Part shown: positions 7,847-16,751 of the stretch, piece by piece
Numbering within the stretch: the first letter of the stretch is position 1
Layout of the letters: each line of letters begins with the position of its first letter
Assembly (NCBI GenBank): GCA_030625925.1
Contig: DAOUPY010000001.1
Coordinates: 1 to 29,000, forward strand
From: Fusobacteriaceae bacterium
Lineage (GTDB): Bacteria > Fusobacteriota > Fusobacteriia > Fusobacteriales > Fusobacteriaceae
Direction of reading: 5' to 3'
Length of the DNA stretch: 29,000 nt
Program-made: the position numbers and the translations under genes
The notes under the pieces: model-generated
Database searches by the model: none
Seen by the model: only the letters and a program-made list of their open reading frames with translations
What the model was told of the DNA's origin: nothing

Positions 7847-9292
7847 ATGGCTAGAGAATGGGAATCAGTAATTGGGCTAGAGATACATTGCCAATTGGAT
7901 ACAAAAACAAAAGTATGGTGTGGATGTAGCAGCGACTATGATAACTCACCAGAAAACACACATACATGTCCAATATGTTTAGGACATCCTGGAGCATTAC
8001 CAAAACTTAACAAGAAAGTATTAGACTATGCGATCAAAGCAGGGTTTGCACTTAATTGTGACATAAACAAGGAGAGTAAGTTTGACAGAAAAAACTATTT
8101 CTATCCAGATACTCCTAAAAACTACCAAATAACTCAATTTGACCATCCATATGCTGAAGGCGGGCATATAGATATTAAATTATCTAATGGAGACGATAAA
8201 AGGATAGGAGTAACTAGAATTCATATAGAAGAAGATGCAGGAAAATCTATTCATGCAGGGGAAGAATCTTTTATAAACTTCAACAGAGCATCTATGCCCC
8301 TTATCGAGATCGTATCTGAACCAGATATGAGAACTTCAGGAGAAGCATATCAATATTTAAATTTGGTAAAGGATGCATTGAAATACACAAAGATTTCAGA
8401 TGTTTCTATGGAATTAGGATCTCTTAGATGTGATGCTAATATATCTGTAATGCACAAAGGAGCAAAAGAATTTGGTAGAAGGGTAGAGGTAAAAAACTTG
8501 AACTCGTTTAAAGGGGTAGCACGAGCCATTGACTATGAGATCAGCAGACAGATAGAAGAGATAGAAAATGGTGGGAAAATCAACCAAGAAACTAGGCTTT
8601 GGGATGAGGAATCTCAAGTAACCAGAGTAATGAGAAGTAAGGAAGAAGCAATGGACTATAGATTTTTCCCTGAACCAGACCTGGTAAGAATAGTAATTAC
8701 AGATGAGCAATTAGAAAGATTGGAAGGGGAAATGCCAGAATCGAAGATAGCGAAAATGGCAAGATTTGTAGAAAATTATAAGATCAGTGAAAATGATGCT
8801 GAGACATTATCTGGCAGTATTGAATTGGCGGACTATTTTGAAAAGGTAGCGGCATCTTCGAACAATCATAAACTTAGCTGTAATTGGATCTTAACAGAAG
8901 TGCTTAGAATACTAAAAGACAGCAATAAAACAATTGAAGATTTTTCTATCAATTCAGAGGAATTGGGAGAGATAATAAAACTGATAGATAAGGGAGCAAT
9001 ATCAAGTAAGATAGCTAAAAAATTATTTGAGATTAAATTAAATGACGAAAGAACTCCTATGGCTATTGTAGAAGAGGAAAAAATGGCACAGGTGGCCGAT
9101 ACCTCTGAGATTGAAAAGATGGTGATAGAAGTAGTGGCAAACAACCCTAAATTAGTAGAAGACTATAAGGTCGCTGATGAAGGAAGAAAGCCAAGAGTTA
9201 TAAAGGGGCTTGTGGGGCAAGTCATGAAAGCATCCAAAGGAAAAGCAAATCCCAAGATGGTTATGGATATATTAATAGAAAAATTATCATAA
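7847..9292 (+). CDS. gatB: Asp/Glu-tRNA amidotransferase subunit B
   Basis: GatB binds the mischarged tRNA, activates the acyl group with ATP and performs transamidation. The opening WESVIGLEIHCQLDTKTKVWC and the Zn-binding cysteines C25, C27, C41 and C44 (the CPICLGHPGALP motif) are canonical. IHIEEDAGKSIH, the DANISV motif and the RVEVKNLNS motif follow. The C-terminal YqeY-like tail domain ends in KGLVGQVMKASKGKANPKMVMDIL, as expected. The length of 481 residues is normal. The ATG follows AAGAAGGAG. A strong terminator begins one base after its stop, so gatB is the last gene of its transcript. Confidence 0.97.
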   Translation: MAREWESVIGLEIHCQLDTKTKVWCGCSSDYDNSPENTHTCPICLGHPGALPKLNKKVLDYAIKAGFALNCDINKESKFDRKNYFYPDTPKNYQITQFDHPYAEGGHIDIKLSNGDDKRIGVTRIHIEEDAGKSIHAGEESFINFNRASMPLIEIVSEPDMRTSGEAYQYLNLVKDALKYTKISDVSMELGSLRCDANISVMHKGAKEFGRRVEVKNLNSFKGVARAIDYEISRQIEEIENGGKINQETRLWDEESQVTRVMRSKEEAMDYRFFPEPDLVRIVITDEQLERLEGEMPESKIAKMARFVENYKISENDAETLSGSIELADYFEKVAASSNNHKLSCNWILTEVLRILKDSNKTIEDFSINSEELGEIIKLIDKGAISSKIAKKLFEIKLNDERTPMAIVEEEKMAQVADTSEIEKMVIEVVANNPKLVEDYKVADEGRKPRVIKGLVGQVMKASKGKANPKMVMDILIEKLS

Positions 9293-9293
9293 A

Positions 9294-9319
9294 AAAAAGA
9301 GCGGTATTTCGCTCTTTTT
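9294..9319 (+). terminator. Rho-independent terminator after gatB
   Basis: AAAAAGAGCG (9294-9303) pairs perfectly with CGCTCTTTTT (9310-9319) around a GTATTT loop, beginning one base after the gatB stop. The A-tract and T-tract flanks make it a good terminator, probably in both directions. Confidence 0.92.
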
Positions 9320-9345
9320 ATGATATAAACAAAAGGAGTGTTTAG

Positions 9346-11469
9346 GTGGAAAATAAAAGAAAGATAATAAGAATAATAAATTTACTTATAATTTTTCTGA
9401 TAATATTATTCTTTTTACTCAATAAAATTACAGTCGCAGCTAGTTTACTAATAATTTTTTTATTTGGAAATACAGTTAGACTGGTACTCAATAGATCTAG
9501 AGGTATGGAGTTATTTAATCAGAGAACGTATTTATTTACCTTTGTTATGATACTCTTTTTTGGTATGTTAGGTTTGAGACTAGTCCAAGTTCAATTGATG
9601 AAACATGAAAAATTTACAGCTTTGGCAAAGCAGCAAAGTTATGGTAAATACTATCTCAATGGTAAAAGGGGGAAAATATTAGACTCTACAGGAAGGGAAT
9701 TAGCTTATGATGTAGATGTCTATAAGGTTATAATAGATCCAAAAAGATTTTATCTGCTGGAGGAAAAAGATAAGATAGTAGAGGAACTAAAAAAGATCCA
9801 GCCCTTTACTGTGAAAAATTTCAAAACTAAGTTAAAAGAAAATCACATTAAAAATAAAAGATATCTAAAGATAATAAATAAGATCGATGAAGTTGAAAAA
9901 AATAAGATTGATGAGATACTGTCTAGGTATAAGATCAAATCTAATGAAATATATTTTGAGCATTCAACTCAAAGAAAATATTTTTCCTACCATGAGATGG
10001 CTCCTATAGTAGGATTTATGGGGGCTTTTTCGGGGAAAGAAAGAAGAAAAATAGGAGCTTATGGAATAGAAAGATATTACGATAAGTACTTAAAAAGAAA
10101 TAAAATAGAAAAAAATGGATATTATAGTAACTTTAGAAAAATACTCCTCCCATCAGATAAAAGAAACAATGATTTTTTAGAAAAAGATGGAAATAACGTC
10201 CAGCTGACCATAGATTATTATATTCAATATATTTTAGATGATGAGATGCAGAAACAATTTGAAAAAACAGATTCCAAATCAGCTGTGGGAATAATAATGG
10301 ATCCTAATAGTGGAAAAATACTAGCTATGTCCAGTTACCCAAGAGCAAAGAATATAGCATATTTAAATAATAGAGCTATAAGGTCACAGTATGAGATGGG
10401 GTCGACCTTTAAACCTATAATCATGGCAGCCGCATATGAGGAAGGGGTAATAAATGACAGGACAAGATTAGACAATCCAGACGGATATATCATGAGATAT
10501 GGTCACAAAATAAGAGATAGTGACACTCATGGGATAGGACAAATAAGTCCACAAACAGTCATGAGAGTATCGAGTAATGTAGGGATGTCGTTGATCTCGG
10601 AAAAGTTGGATCCACCTACATTTGAAAGGTATTTAAAGGCGTTTAACCTTTATGATAAAACAGGTATAGATACCTTTGGAGAATTAGCACCGAGGCAGTT
10701 AGCATATAAAAAATGGGATGGAATGAAAAAATATACCATGTCCTATGGTCAGGGGATAGCTATAACTCCTCTTCAAATGATAGCAGCCTTAAGCACTACC
10801 GTAAATGGTGGGATATATTATGAGCCTTATTTGGTAGACAGTGTAAAAAGTCCAACAGGAATAACTATTAAAAAAAATATAGCTAATCCTAAAAGACGTG
10901 TTATATCCAAAGAGACTTCTAAAAAAATAAGGGAGATGCTGAAGGAAACGGTGGAGAAAGGAACAGGTAGAAATGGTGGTATTTCTGGGTATTCCATTGG
11001 AGGGAAAACAGGTACAGCACAGATAAGTGGTCGTGGCGGATATCTAAAACATGAATATATGTCTTCTTTTATGGGAGTATTTCCAGCAGAAAATCCAAGA
11101 TATATAATGCTGATTATGTTTGAAAAACCAAATGCAGAGAGTTATTGGAGAAAATTTGGTGCCTGGGTAGCAGCTCCGGTATTTAAAGATACCTTGGATA
11201 GAATATTAAAATATAAGGGGATTACCCCAGAAAATGTAGATATTTTAGAGGGAGAAGACTATACAAACACCCTGTCTGAAAATTTAGAGCTGGATATAGA
11301 TTTACTGCCTGACTTTAAAGGAAATGGTGTGAGGTTAGCTTTGATGATAGCTAATAAATACGGAATTGAGATAGCAATTGATGGCAGGGGTCAGGTAGTG
11401 GAACAATACCCTAAACCAGGAACAAAGATCGAAAAAGTAAAAAAAATAAAGATAAAATTAAGGCAGTGA
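9346..11469 (+). CDS. Penicillin-binding protein, transpeptidase with C-terminal PASTA domain
   Basis: This class B PBP crosslinks peptidoglycan stem peptides in the periplasm. The active-site motifs are S353-T-F-K356 (GSTFKP), S409-S-N411 and K554-T-G556 (GGKTGTAQ). A PBP dimerisation domain precedes them (about 85-280), and one PASTA domain closes the protein (about 653-705). The N-terminus is unusual: three hydrophobic segments (about 7-25, 28-47 and 62-82) instead of the usual single anchor. The start is GTG behind AAAGGAG. Overall it is closest to FtsI/SpoVD-type PBPs, but it lies away from rsmH and the FtsL-like gene found 10 kb downstream. priA follows after 4 bases. Division versus elongation role is not decided by sequence alone. 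Confidence 0.9.
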   Translation: MENKRKIIRIINLLIIFLIILFFLLNKITVAASLLIIFLFGNTVRLVLNRSRGMELFNQRTYLFTFVMILFFGMLGLRLVQVQLMKHEKFTALAKQQSYGKYYLNGKRGKILDSTGRELAYDVDVYKVIIDPKRFYLLEEKDKIVEELKKIQPFTVKNFKTKLKENHIKNKRYLKIINKIDEVEKNKIDEILSRYKIKSNEIYFEHSTQRKYFSYHEMAPIVGFMGAFSGKERRKIGAYGIERYYDKYLKRNKIEKNGYYSNFRKILLPSDKRNNDFLEKDGNNVQLTIDYYIQYILDDEMQKQFEKTDSKSAVGIIMDPNSGKILAMSSYPRAKNIAYLNNRAIRSQYEMGSTFKPIIMAAAYEEGVINDRTRLDNPDGYIMRYGHKIRDSDTHGIGQISPQTVMRVSSNVGMSLISEKLDPPTFERYLKAFNLYDKTGIDTFGELAPRQLAYKKWDGMKKYTMSYGQGIAITPLQMIAALSTTVNGGIYYEPYLVDSVKSPTGITIKKNIANPKRRVISKETSKKIREMLKETVEKGTGRNGGISGYSIGGKTGTAQISGRGGYLKHEYMSSFMGVFPAENPRYIMLIMFEKPNAESYWRKFGAWVAAPVFKDTLDRILKYKGITPENVDILEGEDYTNTLSENLELDIDLLPDFKGNGVRLALMIANKYGIEIAIDGRGQVVEQYPKPGTKIEKVKKIKIKLRQ

Positions 11470-11473
11470 TATT

Positions 11474-13615
11474 ATGAACTATGTATTGTATGTAGAGGGA
11501 GTAGAAAATGGTTTTTACACCTACTCAGATAGAGAAAAAAAATATAGAGTGGGAGATCATGTTTGGATAAATTTTAGGAGGACTAAGAAAGTCGGGGTAG
11601 TGCTATATGAAGATAGATCTATCAACCACGAGTTTAAAATAAGCGAAATTCTAGATCGTGTCGAGGAACAGGTATCCTATTCTAAGGAGTTAATAGACCT
11701 TTTTCTATGGATAAAAAAATATTATCTTTGTAACTTTGGAGATGTTATAGGGGTATCGAGACCTAAAAATATAAAAGTATCTTACAGTAAAAAAATTATT
11801 TTCAATAAATCTATTATACCTATGGATGAAAATGAGAGGGAATTTATAGACTATATCACTAAAAAACAGACAGCTGCTAAAACCACAATGGTACAAAAAT
11901 TTGGTAAAAAACTACTGGATAAGTTCATAAAATCTCAAGTTGTATTAGAAAAAAATACAATTAAAGAAAATAAATATTTAAAAAATGAAGAAAATAGTAT
12001 AAAATATAAATACAATAGAAAAAAATCACATTTAACTACGGAACAGGCAGAGGTAAAAAATAAAATATTAGAAGGAACTAAAAAACACTATCTTTTAAAA
12101 GGGATAACTGGTTCTGGAAAAACAGAGGTGTATATTGAACTTGTAAAAGATGCATTGGAAAAGGATGGAGGAGCTATATTTTTAGTTCCTGAGATATCTC
12201 TTACCCCTCAAATGGTAGATAGGTTTAAAAGAGAATTTGATGAAATTGCAATTTTACACAGCAGACTAACAGCAAAAGAAAGGGCTACCGAGTGGAAAGA
12301 CATTTATTCGGACAAAAAAAGAGTTGTGTTAGGTGTACGATCTGCGATTTTTGCACCTGTAAAAAATCTTAAATATATAATAATAGACGAGGAGCATGAA
12401 GGAACCTATAAGCAGGATAGTAACCCTAGATATAATGCAAAATATGTAGCCATAAAAAGAGCAGAGATAGAAAATGCCAAGGTAGTCTTAGGTTCAGCTA
12501 CACCATCTATAGAATCCTACTATCACGCAGCTCAAGGAGTGTTTCAACTATTAGAGTTGAAAAAAAGGTATGGGAATGCAATTGAACCCACCATGAAGTT
12601 AGTGGATATGAAGGGCGAGAAAAACGATTTTTTCAGTGAGGATCTAGTAGATCATATGGCTGTAAGACTTAGAAAAGATGAGCAGATAATGCTCCTCCTG
12701 AACAGAAAAGGCTATTCAACCTTTGTCCAATGTCATGAATGCGGGCATATAGAGACCTGTCCTCATTGTTCTATATCTCTCAGTTATTATAAAAAAGATG
12801 GTATTTATAAGTGTAATTATTGTGAATACACCAAAAACTATTCCAATATTTGCAGCAATTGTAAAGAAAAGTCATTGGAGTTTTCAGGGAAGGGTACTGA
12901 AAGGGTGGAATCGGAGTTAAATGAACTCTTTGATCTGCCTATTTTACGTGTAGACTCAGAGACTACCAAGACCAGGGATTCACACAACAGGATATATTCT
13001 GATTTTTTAAATAAAAAATACAATATAATGGTAGGGACACAGATGATATCCAAAGGATTTCATTTTCCCGAGGTGACCCTTGTAGGAATAATTAATTCTG
13101 ACAGTATATTAAATTTTCCGGATTTTAGAGCCGGAGAAAAAACTTTCCAGCTGGTGAGTCAGGCAGCAGGACGTGCAGGCCGGGCTGAAAAAAAAGGAGA
13201 AGTAATAGTCCAAACATATCAACCTGATAATTATGTTATTCAAAAGATTATAAATAATGATTATGAGGGATTCTATGAAGAGGAGATAGACAACAGAAGA
13301 ATTCTGAACTATCCGCCATTTTCTAGGATAATAAATATTATCATCTCCTCTAAGGAAGAAGACGGCTTAGAAGAATATACCGGTCAGTTTTATCAAGAGA
13401 TAAAAAAAGATACTTTAGAGATGTATGGGCCTATGGCTCCTCCAATCTATAAGATGGGAGGGAACTACAGATCTCAGATATTTATAAAGGGAAATCGGCA
13501 AGAGATAAATAGATTAAAGGAAAAGATAGCAGAAACTGTGCTTGATTTTAAAAACAATGATAAAAAAAATAAATACAGGATAATAGTGGATGTAGATCCT
13601 ATAAATTTAATGTAA
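11474..13615 (+). CDS. priA: Primosomal protein N' (replication restart helicase PriA)
   Basis: PriA recognises abandoned replication forks and reloads the replisome; it is a 3'-5' superfamily 2 helicase. The 713 residues show the N-terminal DNA-binding domain, Walker A GITGSGKT (210-217) and the DEEH box (305-308). GSATPSIES near 340 follows, then eight zinc-binding cysteines (C420, C423, C429, C432, C447, C450, C460, C463) inserted between the helicase lobes, and SQAAGRAGRAEKKGEV as motif VI. Length and order match PriA. The ATG lies about 10 bases after AAGG and only 4 bases after the PBP stop, so the genes are cotranscribed. def follows after 10 bases; priA next to def and fmt is a widely conserved order. 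Confidence 0.96.
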   Translation: MNYVLYVEGVENGFYTYSDREKKYRVGDHVWINFRRTKKVGVVLYEDRSINHEFKISEILDRVEEQVSYSKELIDLFLWIKKYYLCNFGDVIGVSRPKNIKVSYSKKIIFNKSIIPMDENEREFIDYITKKQTAAKTTMVQKFGKKLLDKFIKSQVVLEKNTIKENKYLKNEENSIKYKYNRKKSHLTTEQAEVKNKILEGTKKHYLLKGITGSGKTEVYIELVKDALEKDGGAIFLVPEISLTPQMVDRFKREFDEIAILHSRLTAKERATEWKDIYSDKKRVVLGVRSAIFAPVKNLKYIIIDEEHEGTYKQDSNPRYNAKYVAIKRAEIENAKVVLGSATPSIESYYHAAQGVFQLLELKKRYGNAIEPTMKLVDMKGEKNDFFSEDLVDHMAVRLRKDEQIMLLLNRKGYSTFVQCHECGHIETCPHCSISLSYYKKDGIYKCNYCEYTKNYSNICSNCKEKSLEFSGKGTERVESELNELFDLPILRVDSETTKTRDSHNRIYSDFLNKKYNIMVGTQMISKGFHFPEVTLVGIINSDSILNFPDFRAGEKTFQLVSQAAGRAGRAEKKGEVIVQTYQPDNYVIQKIINNDYEGFYEEEIDNRRILNYPPFSRIINIIISSKEEDGLEEYTGQFYQEIKKDTLEMYGPMAPPIYKMGGNYRSQIFIKGNRQEINRLKEKIAETVLDFKNNDKKNKYRIIVDVDPINLM

Positions 13616-13625
13616 GAGGTGGAAA

Positions 13626-14138
13626 ATGATTTACGAAATAAGAACATATGGAGATCCAGTACTTAGGAATGAAAACAAGGAAGTAGAAAAAATTGATGAC
13701 AACATCAGGGAAATATTTGATGGAATGGTAGAAACTATGAGGGATATAAGCGGTATAGGCTTAGCGGCTCCTCAAGCAGGAATTAATTTGAGAATGTTTG
13801 TAGTAGAAGCAGAGGAAGGGGTAGTTAAAAAAGTAATAAATCCTGAATTTTTAGAATACTCCAAACATTGTGTAGACCACGAAGAAGGATGTCTGAGTGT
13901 TCCTGGGATACATAAGAAAGTAAAGAGACCTGAAAGCTTAAAAGTGAGATATTTAAATGAATATGGTGAAAGTGTAGAAGAGGAATTAGAAGACCTTTGG
14001 GCTCGTGCATTCCAGCATGAAAATGATCATTTAGAGGGGATCTTTTTTGTAGACAAGATAGCACCTGTGGCGAAAAGATTAGTAAGTAAAAAATTATTGA
14101 ATATGAAGAAAGAAACTTTAAGAAAATTAGGGAAATAA
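13626..14138 (+). CDS. def: Peptide deformylase
   Basis: Def removes the formyl group from the N-terminal methionine of new proteins, using a metal (Fe2+ in vivo). The three family motifs are complete: GIGLAAPQ (43-50), EGCLS (87-91, with C89 as metal ligand) and HENDH (131-135, with H131 and H135 as ligands and E132 catalytic). The length of 170 residues is that of the type 1 bacterial enzyme. The ATG follows AAGAGGTGGAAA, 10 bases after the priA stop. The partner enzyme Fmt is the next gene, after a 143-base spacer that holds several small inverted repeats. Confidence 0.97.
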   Translation: MIYEIRTYGDPVLRNENKEVEKIDDNIREIFDGMVETMRDISGIGLAAPQAGINLRMFVVEAEEGVVKKVINPEFLEYSKHCVDHEEGCLSVPGIHKKVKRPESLKVRYLNEYGESVEEELEDLWARAFQHENDHLEGIFFVDKIAPVAKRLVSKKLLNMKKETLRKLGK

Positions 14139-14154
14139 CTCTTTCCTTATTGTC

Positions 14155-14246
14155 GTTTTCTCGAGGTCACGAATATTAGAATTCGTGAATCGTCGATATT
14201 TGTAAATTAAGATTTGATAAGCTTAATTTCAATAATCATCGAAAAC
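14155..14246 (+). repeat. Nested inverted repeats in the def-fmt spacer
   Basis: TCACGAAT (14167-14174) pairs with ATTCGTGA (14181-14188). AAATTAAG (14204-14211) pairs with CTTAATTT (14222-14229). An outer GTTTTC (14155-14160) pairs with GAAAAC (14241-14246). Together they could form a three-stem structure in the transcript just before fmt. There is no U-tract. The pairings are perfect but short and AT-rich, so function is uncertain. Confidence 0.45.
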
Positions 14247-14281
14247 ACCATAGAAAAGAAGAGTAATGAAGGAGAGATGAT

Positions 14282-15235
14282 TTGAGAATATTATTTATGG
14301 GAACACCTGAATTTGCACTAAATTCGATTAAAACACTAGATGAAAATCACGATGTGATTGGTATCTTTACTAAGGTAGATAAACCTAACAGCAGGGGGAA
14401 AAAAATATTGTTTAACCCGATTAAACAATATGGTTTAGATAACAATATTCCAGTATACCAGCCTAATTCAGTAAAAACAGATGAAACTATAGAGATGGTA
14501 AAAGAACTAAATCCTGACCTTATAGTAGTGGTGGCGTATGGTAAAATCTTACCGCAGGAACTGATAGATATTCCTGAAAAAGGGATAATCAATGTACACT
14601 CATCACTCCTGCCTAAATATAGAGGTGCTGCTCCAATCCACGCTGCCATAGTAAATGGTGAGAAGGAAAGTGGCGTAACTATAATGGATATAGTAGAGAA
14701 ATTGGATGCTGGAGATATAATTTTACAGGCTAAAACACCTATAGATGAAATGGATACATTAGCGGATCTGCATGATAGATTGGCTTTAATAGGAAGTGAA
14801 GCACTATTAAAAGCTGTAAATATGATAGAAAGCGGGACTGTTACGAGAACTCCTCAAGACGAGAGTAAGGTAACTTTTGTTAAACCTATCAAAAAGGATC
14901 AGTGTGAGATACACTGGGATCATTCCATGGAAAGGGTATATAATTTTGTAAGGGGATTAAATCCATTTCCATCTGCATATTCATTTTGTAATGAAAAATT
15001 GTATAAGATATATTTTGTAGAAAAATATGACAGAGACTATGCTGGTGAATTTGGAGAAGTAGTTGATCTCATCAAGGGGAAAGGACCGGTTATAAAGGTA
15101 TTGGATGGAAGTCTGATAATAACCAGTGTAAAGCCTGAGAATAAAAAGAAAATGACTGGATCAGATTTAGTTAATGGAAATTATGTTAAAGTAGGAGAAA
15201 AATTTAGTATAGGCAGTAAAGTAATTCAATTATAG
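14282..15235 (+). CDS. fmt: Methionyl-tRNA formyltransferase
   Basis: Fmt transfers the formyl group of 10-formyl-THF to initiator Met-tRNA. The N-terminal MRILFMGTPEFA, the catalytic N104 and H106 in INVHSSLLPKYRGAAPI and D142 in LDAGDI are all present, each two residues earlier than the Escherichia coli positions (N106, H108, D144). The C-terminal OB-like domain ends with NGNYVKVGEKF. The length of 317 residues is typical. The start is TTG behind AAGGAGAGATGA; no better ATG exists nearby. rex begins 10 bases after the stop, and its ribosome binding site overlaps the fmt stop codon. Confidence 0.96.
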   Translation: MRILFMGTPEFALNSIKTLDENHDVIGIFTKVDKPNSRGKKILFNPIKQYGLDNNIPVYQPNSVKTDETIEMVKELNPDLIVVVAYGKILPQELIDIPEKGIINVHSSLLPKYRGAAPIHAAIVNGEKESGVTIMDIVEKLDAGDIILQAKTPIDEMDTLADLHDRLALIGSEALLKAVNMIESGTVTRTPQDESKVTFVKPIKKDQCEIHWDHSMERVYNFVRGLNPFPSAYSFCNEKLYKIYFVEKYDRDYAGEFGEVVDLIKGKGPVIKVLDGSLIITSVKPENKKKMTGSDLVNGNYVKVGEKFSIGSKVIQL

Positions 15236-15245
15236 GGGGAAACAA

Positions 15246-15893
15246 GTGATTATAAAAGAAAAAAGAAATGGGATATCCTCAAGGGTAATAGAGAGATTGA
15301 CTAAATATTTGAGATGTTTAGAAAATTTATCACCTGAGGATTATATATCTTCAGAGGAATTAGCACTTAAAATGGGTTTTACAGCAGCTCAAATTAGAAA
15401 AGATCTATCTAATTTTGGTGAATTTGGTATAAGGGGAAAAGGTTATCAAATCAGAACTCTTTATAGTGATATTGAAAGAATATTGGGAGTGCATAAAACA
15501 AATAATATAATAGTTGTAGGAGCAGGAAGACTTGGAGGGGCCTTAGTATCAGAACCTGAGTTTACTAAAGAAAGTTTTAATATAATAGGAGTTTTTGATA
15601 ATTCTGACACTAAGATTGGAACTGAGATGAAAGGGATCAAGATCAGAGATGTAAAGGAAATTCCATACTTTTTACAGTCTAAAGACAAGGTAGACGTAGC
15701 GATATTAACAGTACCTAAAAAAGTAGCTCAGCAAACGGCTGCAATATTAGTGGAAGCAGGGGTTAAATCAATTTTAAATTTTGCACCAATTAATTTAGAG
15801 GTACCAGATCATATAGCAGTACAAAATATAGATCTGTATGCTAAGTTACAGGAATTAAATTATTGGAAGGAGCAATTAACAAATAATGATTAA
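15246..15893 (+). CDS. rex: Redox-sensing transcriptional repressor Rex
   Basis: Rex reads the NADH/NAD+ ratio and represses fermentation and respiration genes when NAD+ is high. The N-terminal winged helix (about 1-80) carries QIRKDLSNFGEFGIRGKGY, the recognition segment of the family. The Rossmann domain follows with VGAGRLGGAL (GxGxxG at 92-97) and the FDNSDTKIG turn. The C-terminal DLYAKLQELNYWKEQ helix is the domain-swapped dimer helix. The length of 215 residues is normal. The start is GTG behind AGGGGGA. Its end overlaps the folD start by 8 bases. I found no complete TTGTTAA-N4-TTAACAA operator near the gene, so autoregulation is not supported from this window. Confidence 0.96.
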   Translation: MIIKEKRNGISSRVIERLTKYLRCLENLSPEDYISSEELALKMGFTAAQIRKDLSNFGEFGIRGKGYQIRTLYSDIERILGVHKTNNIIVVGAGRLGGALVSEPEFTKESFNIIGVFDNSDTKIGTEMKGIKIRDVKEIPYFLQSKDKVDVAILTVPKKVAQQTAAILVEAGVKSILNFAPINLEVPDHIAVQNIDLYAKLQELNYWKEQLTNND

Positions 15894-16734
15894 TATAATA
15901 GATGGTAAAAAGATATCGGCAGATATCAAAGAAGAAATAAGGCTGGAAGTAGAGAAGTTAGTCGAAGGTGGGAAAAGAGCACCGGGGCTGGCAGTAATTA
16001 TTGTAGGAGAAAATCCTGCATCTAAGGTGTATGTGAACTCAAAGGTAAAAACATGCAGTGCTTTGGGTATATATTCTGAAAAATATAATTTGGATTCATC
16101 AGTTACAGAGGTAAAACTTTTAAAATTAATTGAAGAGTTGAATAATAAAGAGGAAATAGATGGTATACTAGTGCAGTTGCCGCTTCCAAAACATATAGAT
16201 GAAGATAAGGTGATCGAAGCTATAAAACCAAACAAGGATGTAGATGGATTTCATCCGATAAACTTAGGCAAATTAGTCATAGGAAAAAATGGGTTTAAAT
16301 CTTGTACTCCATATGGTATTATAGAGTTGTTAAAAAGGTACGAACTAGATCTTAATGGGAAAGATGTAGTAATAATCGGCAGAAGTAATATAGTCGGGAA
16401 ACCACTGTCAATTATGTTAACTAACGAAAATGCAACTGTAACTTTATGCCACAGCAGGACAAAGAATCTGTCAGAAAAAACCCTTGACGCAGATATAGTA
16501 GTAGTAGCTATAGGAAAGGAAAAGTTTTTGACTGAGGATATGGTAAAAGATGGAAGCGTAGTAATAGATGTAGGTATAAATAGGAATAATCTAGGGAAAC
16601 TATGTGGAGATGTAGACTTTGAAAATGTATCAAAGAAAACGTCGCTAATAACACCTGTACCAGGTGGAGTCGGACCTATGACAATAGCTATGCTTATGAA
16701 AAATACAGTGAAATCAAGAATAGAAAAAATATAA
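15886..16734 (+). CDS. folD: Bifunctional methylene-THF dehydrogenase / methenyl-THF cyclohydrolase
   Basis: FolD interconverts 5,10-methylene-THF, 5,10-methenyl-THF and 10-formyl-THF using NADP(H). The 282 residues contain YVNSK with the catalytic lysine K53, DGILVQLPLPKH (family signature 1), KDVDGFHP, the cofactor loop GRSNIVGKP, and PVPGGVGPMTIAMLMKNT (signature 2). It is complete and of usual size. The ATG lies inside the end of rex, with AAGGAG about 13 bases upstream, which suggests translational coupling. Its product 10-formyl-THF is the substrate of Fmt encoded just upstream, so def, fmt and folD serve one formylation cycle. Confidence 0.96.
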   Translation: MINIIDGKKISADIKEEIRLEVEKLVEGGKRAPGLAVIIVGENPASKVYVNSKVKTCSALGIYSEKYNLDSSVTEVKLLKLIEELNNKEEIDGILVQLPLPKHIDEDKVIEAIKPNKDVDGFHPINLGKLVIGKNGFKSCTPYGIIELLKRYELDLNGKDVVIIGRSNIVGKPLSIMLTNENATVTLCHSRTKNLSEKTLDADIVVVAIGKEKFLTEDMVKDGSVVIDVGINRNNLGKLCGDVDFENVSKKTSLITPVPGGVGPMTIAMLMKNTVKSRIEKI

Positions 16735-16751
16735 ATTAATGGGGTGGGGAC

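Noticed and set aside
9321..9329. TG-A-TATAAA as an extended -10 promoter for the PBP gene
   Set aside because: Its start point would fall on or after the ribosome binding site (about 9333-9338), leaving the transcript without one.
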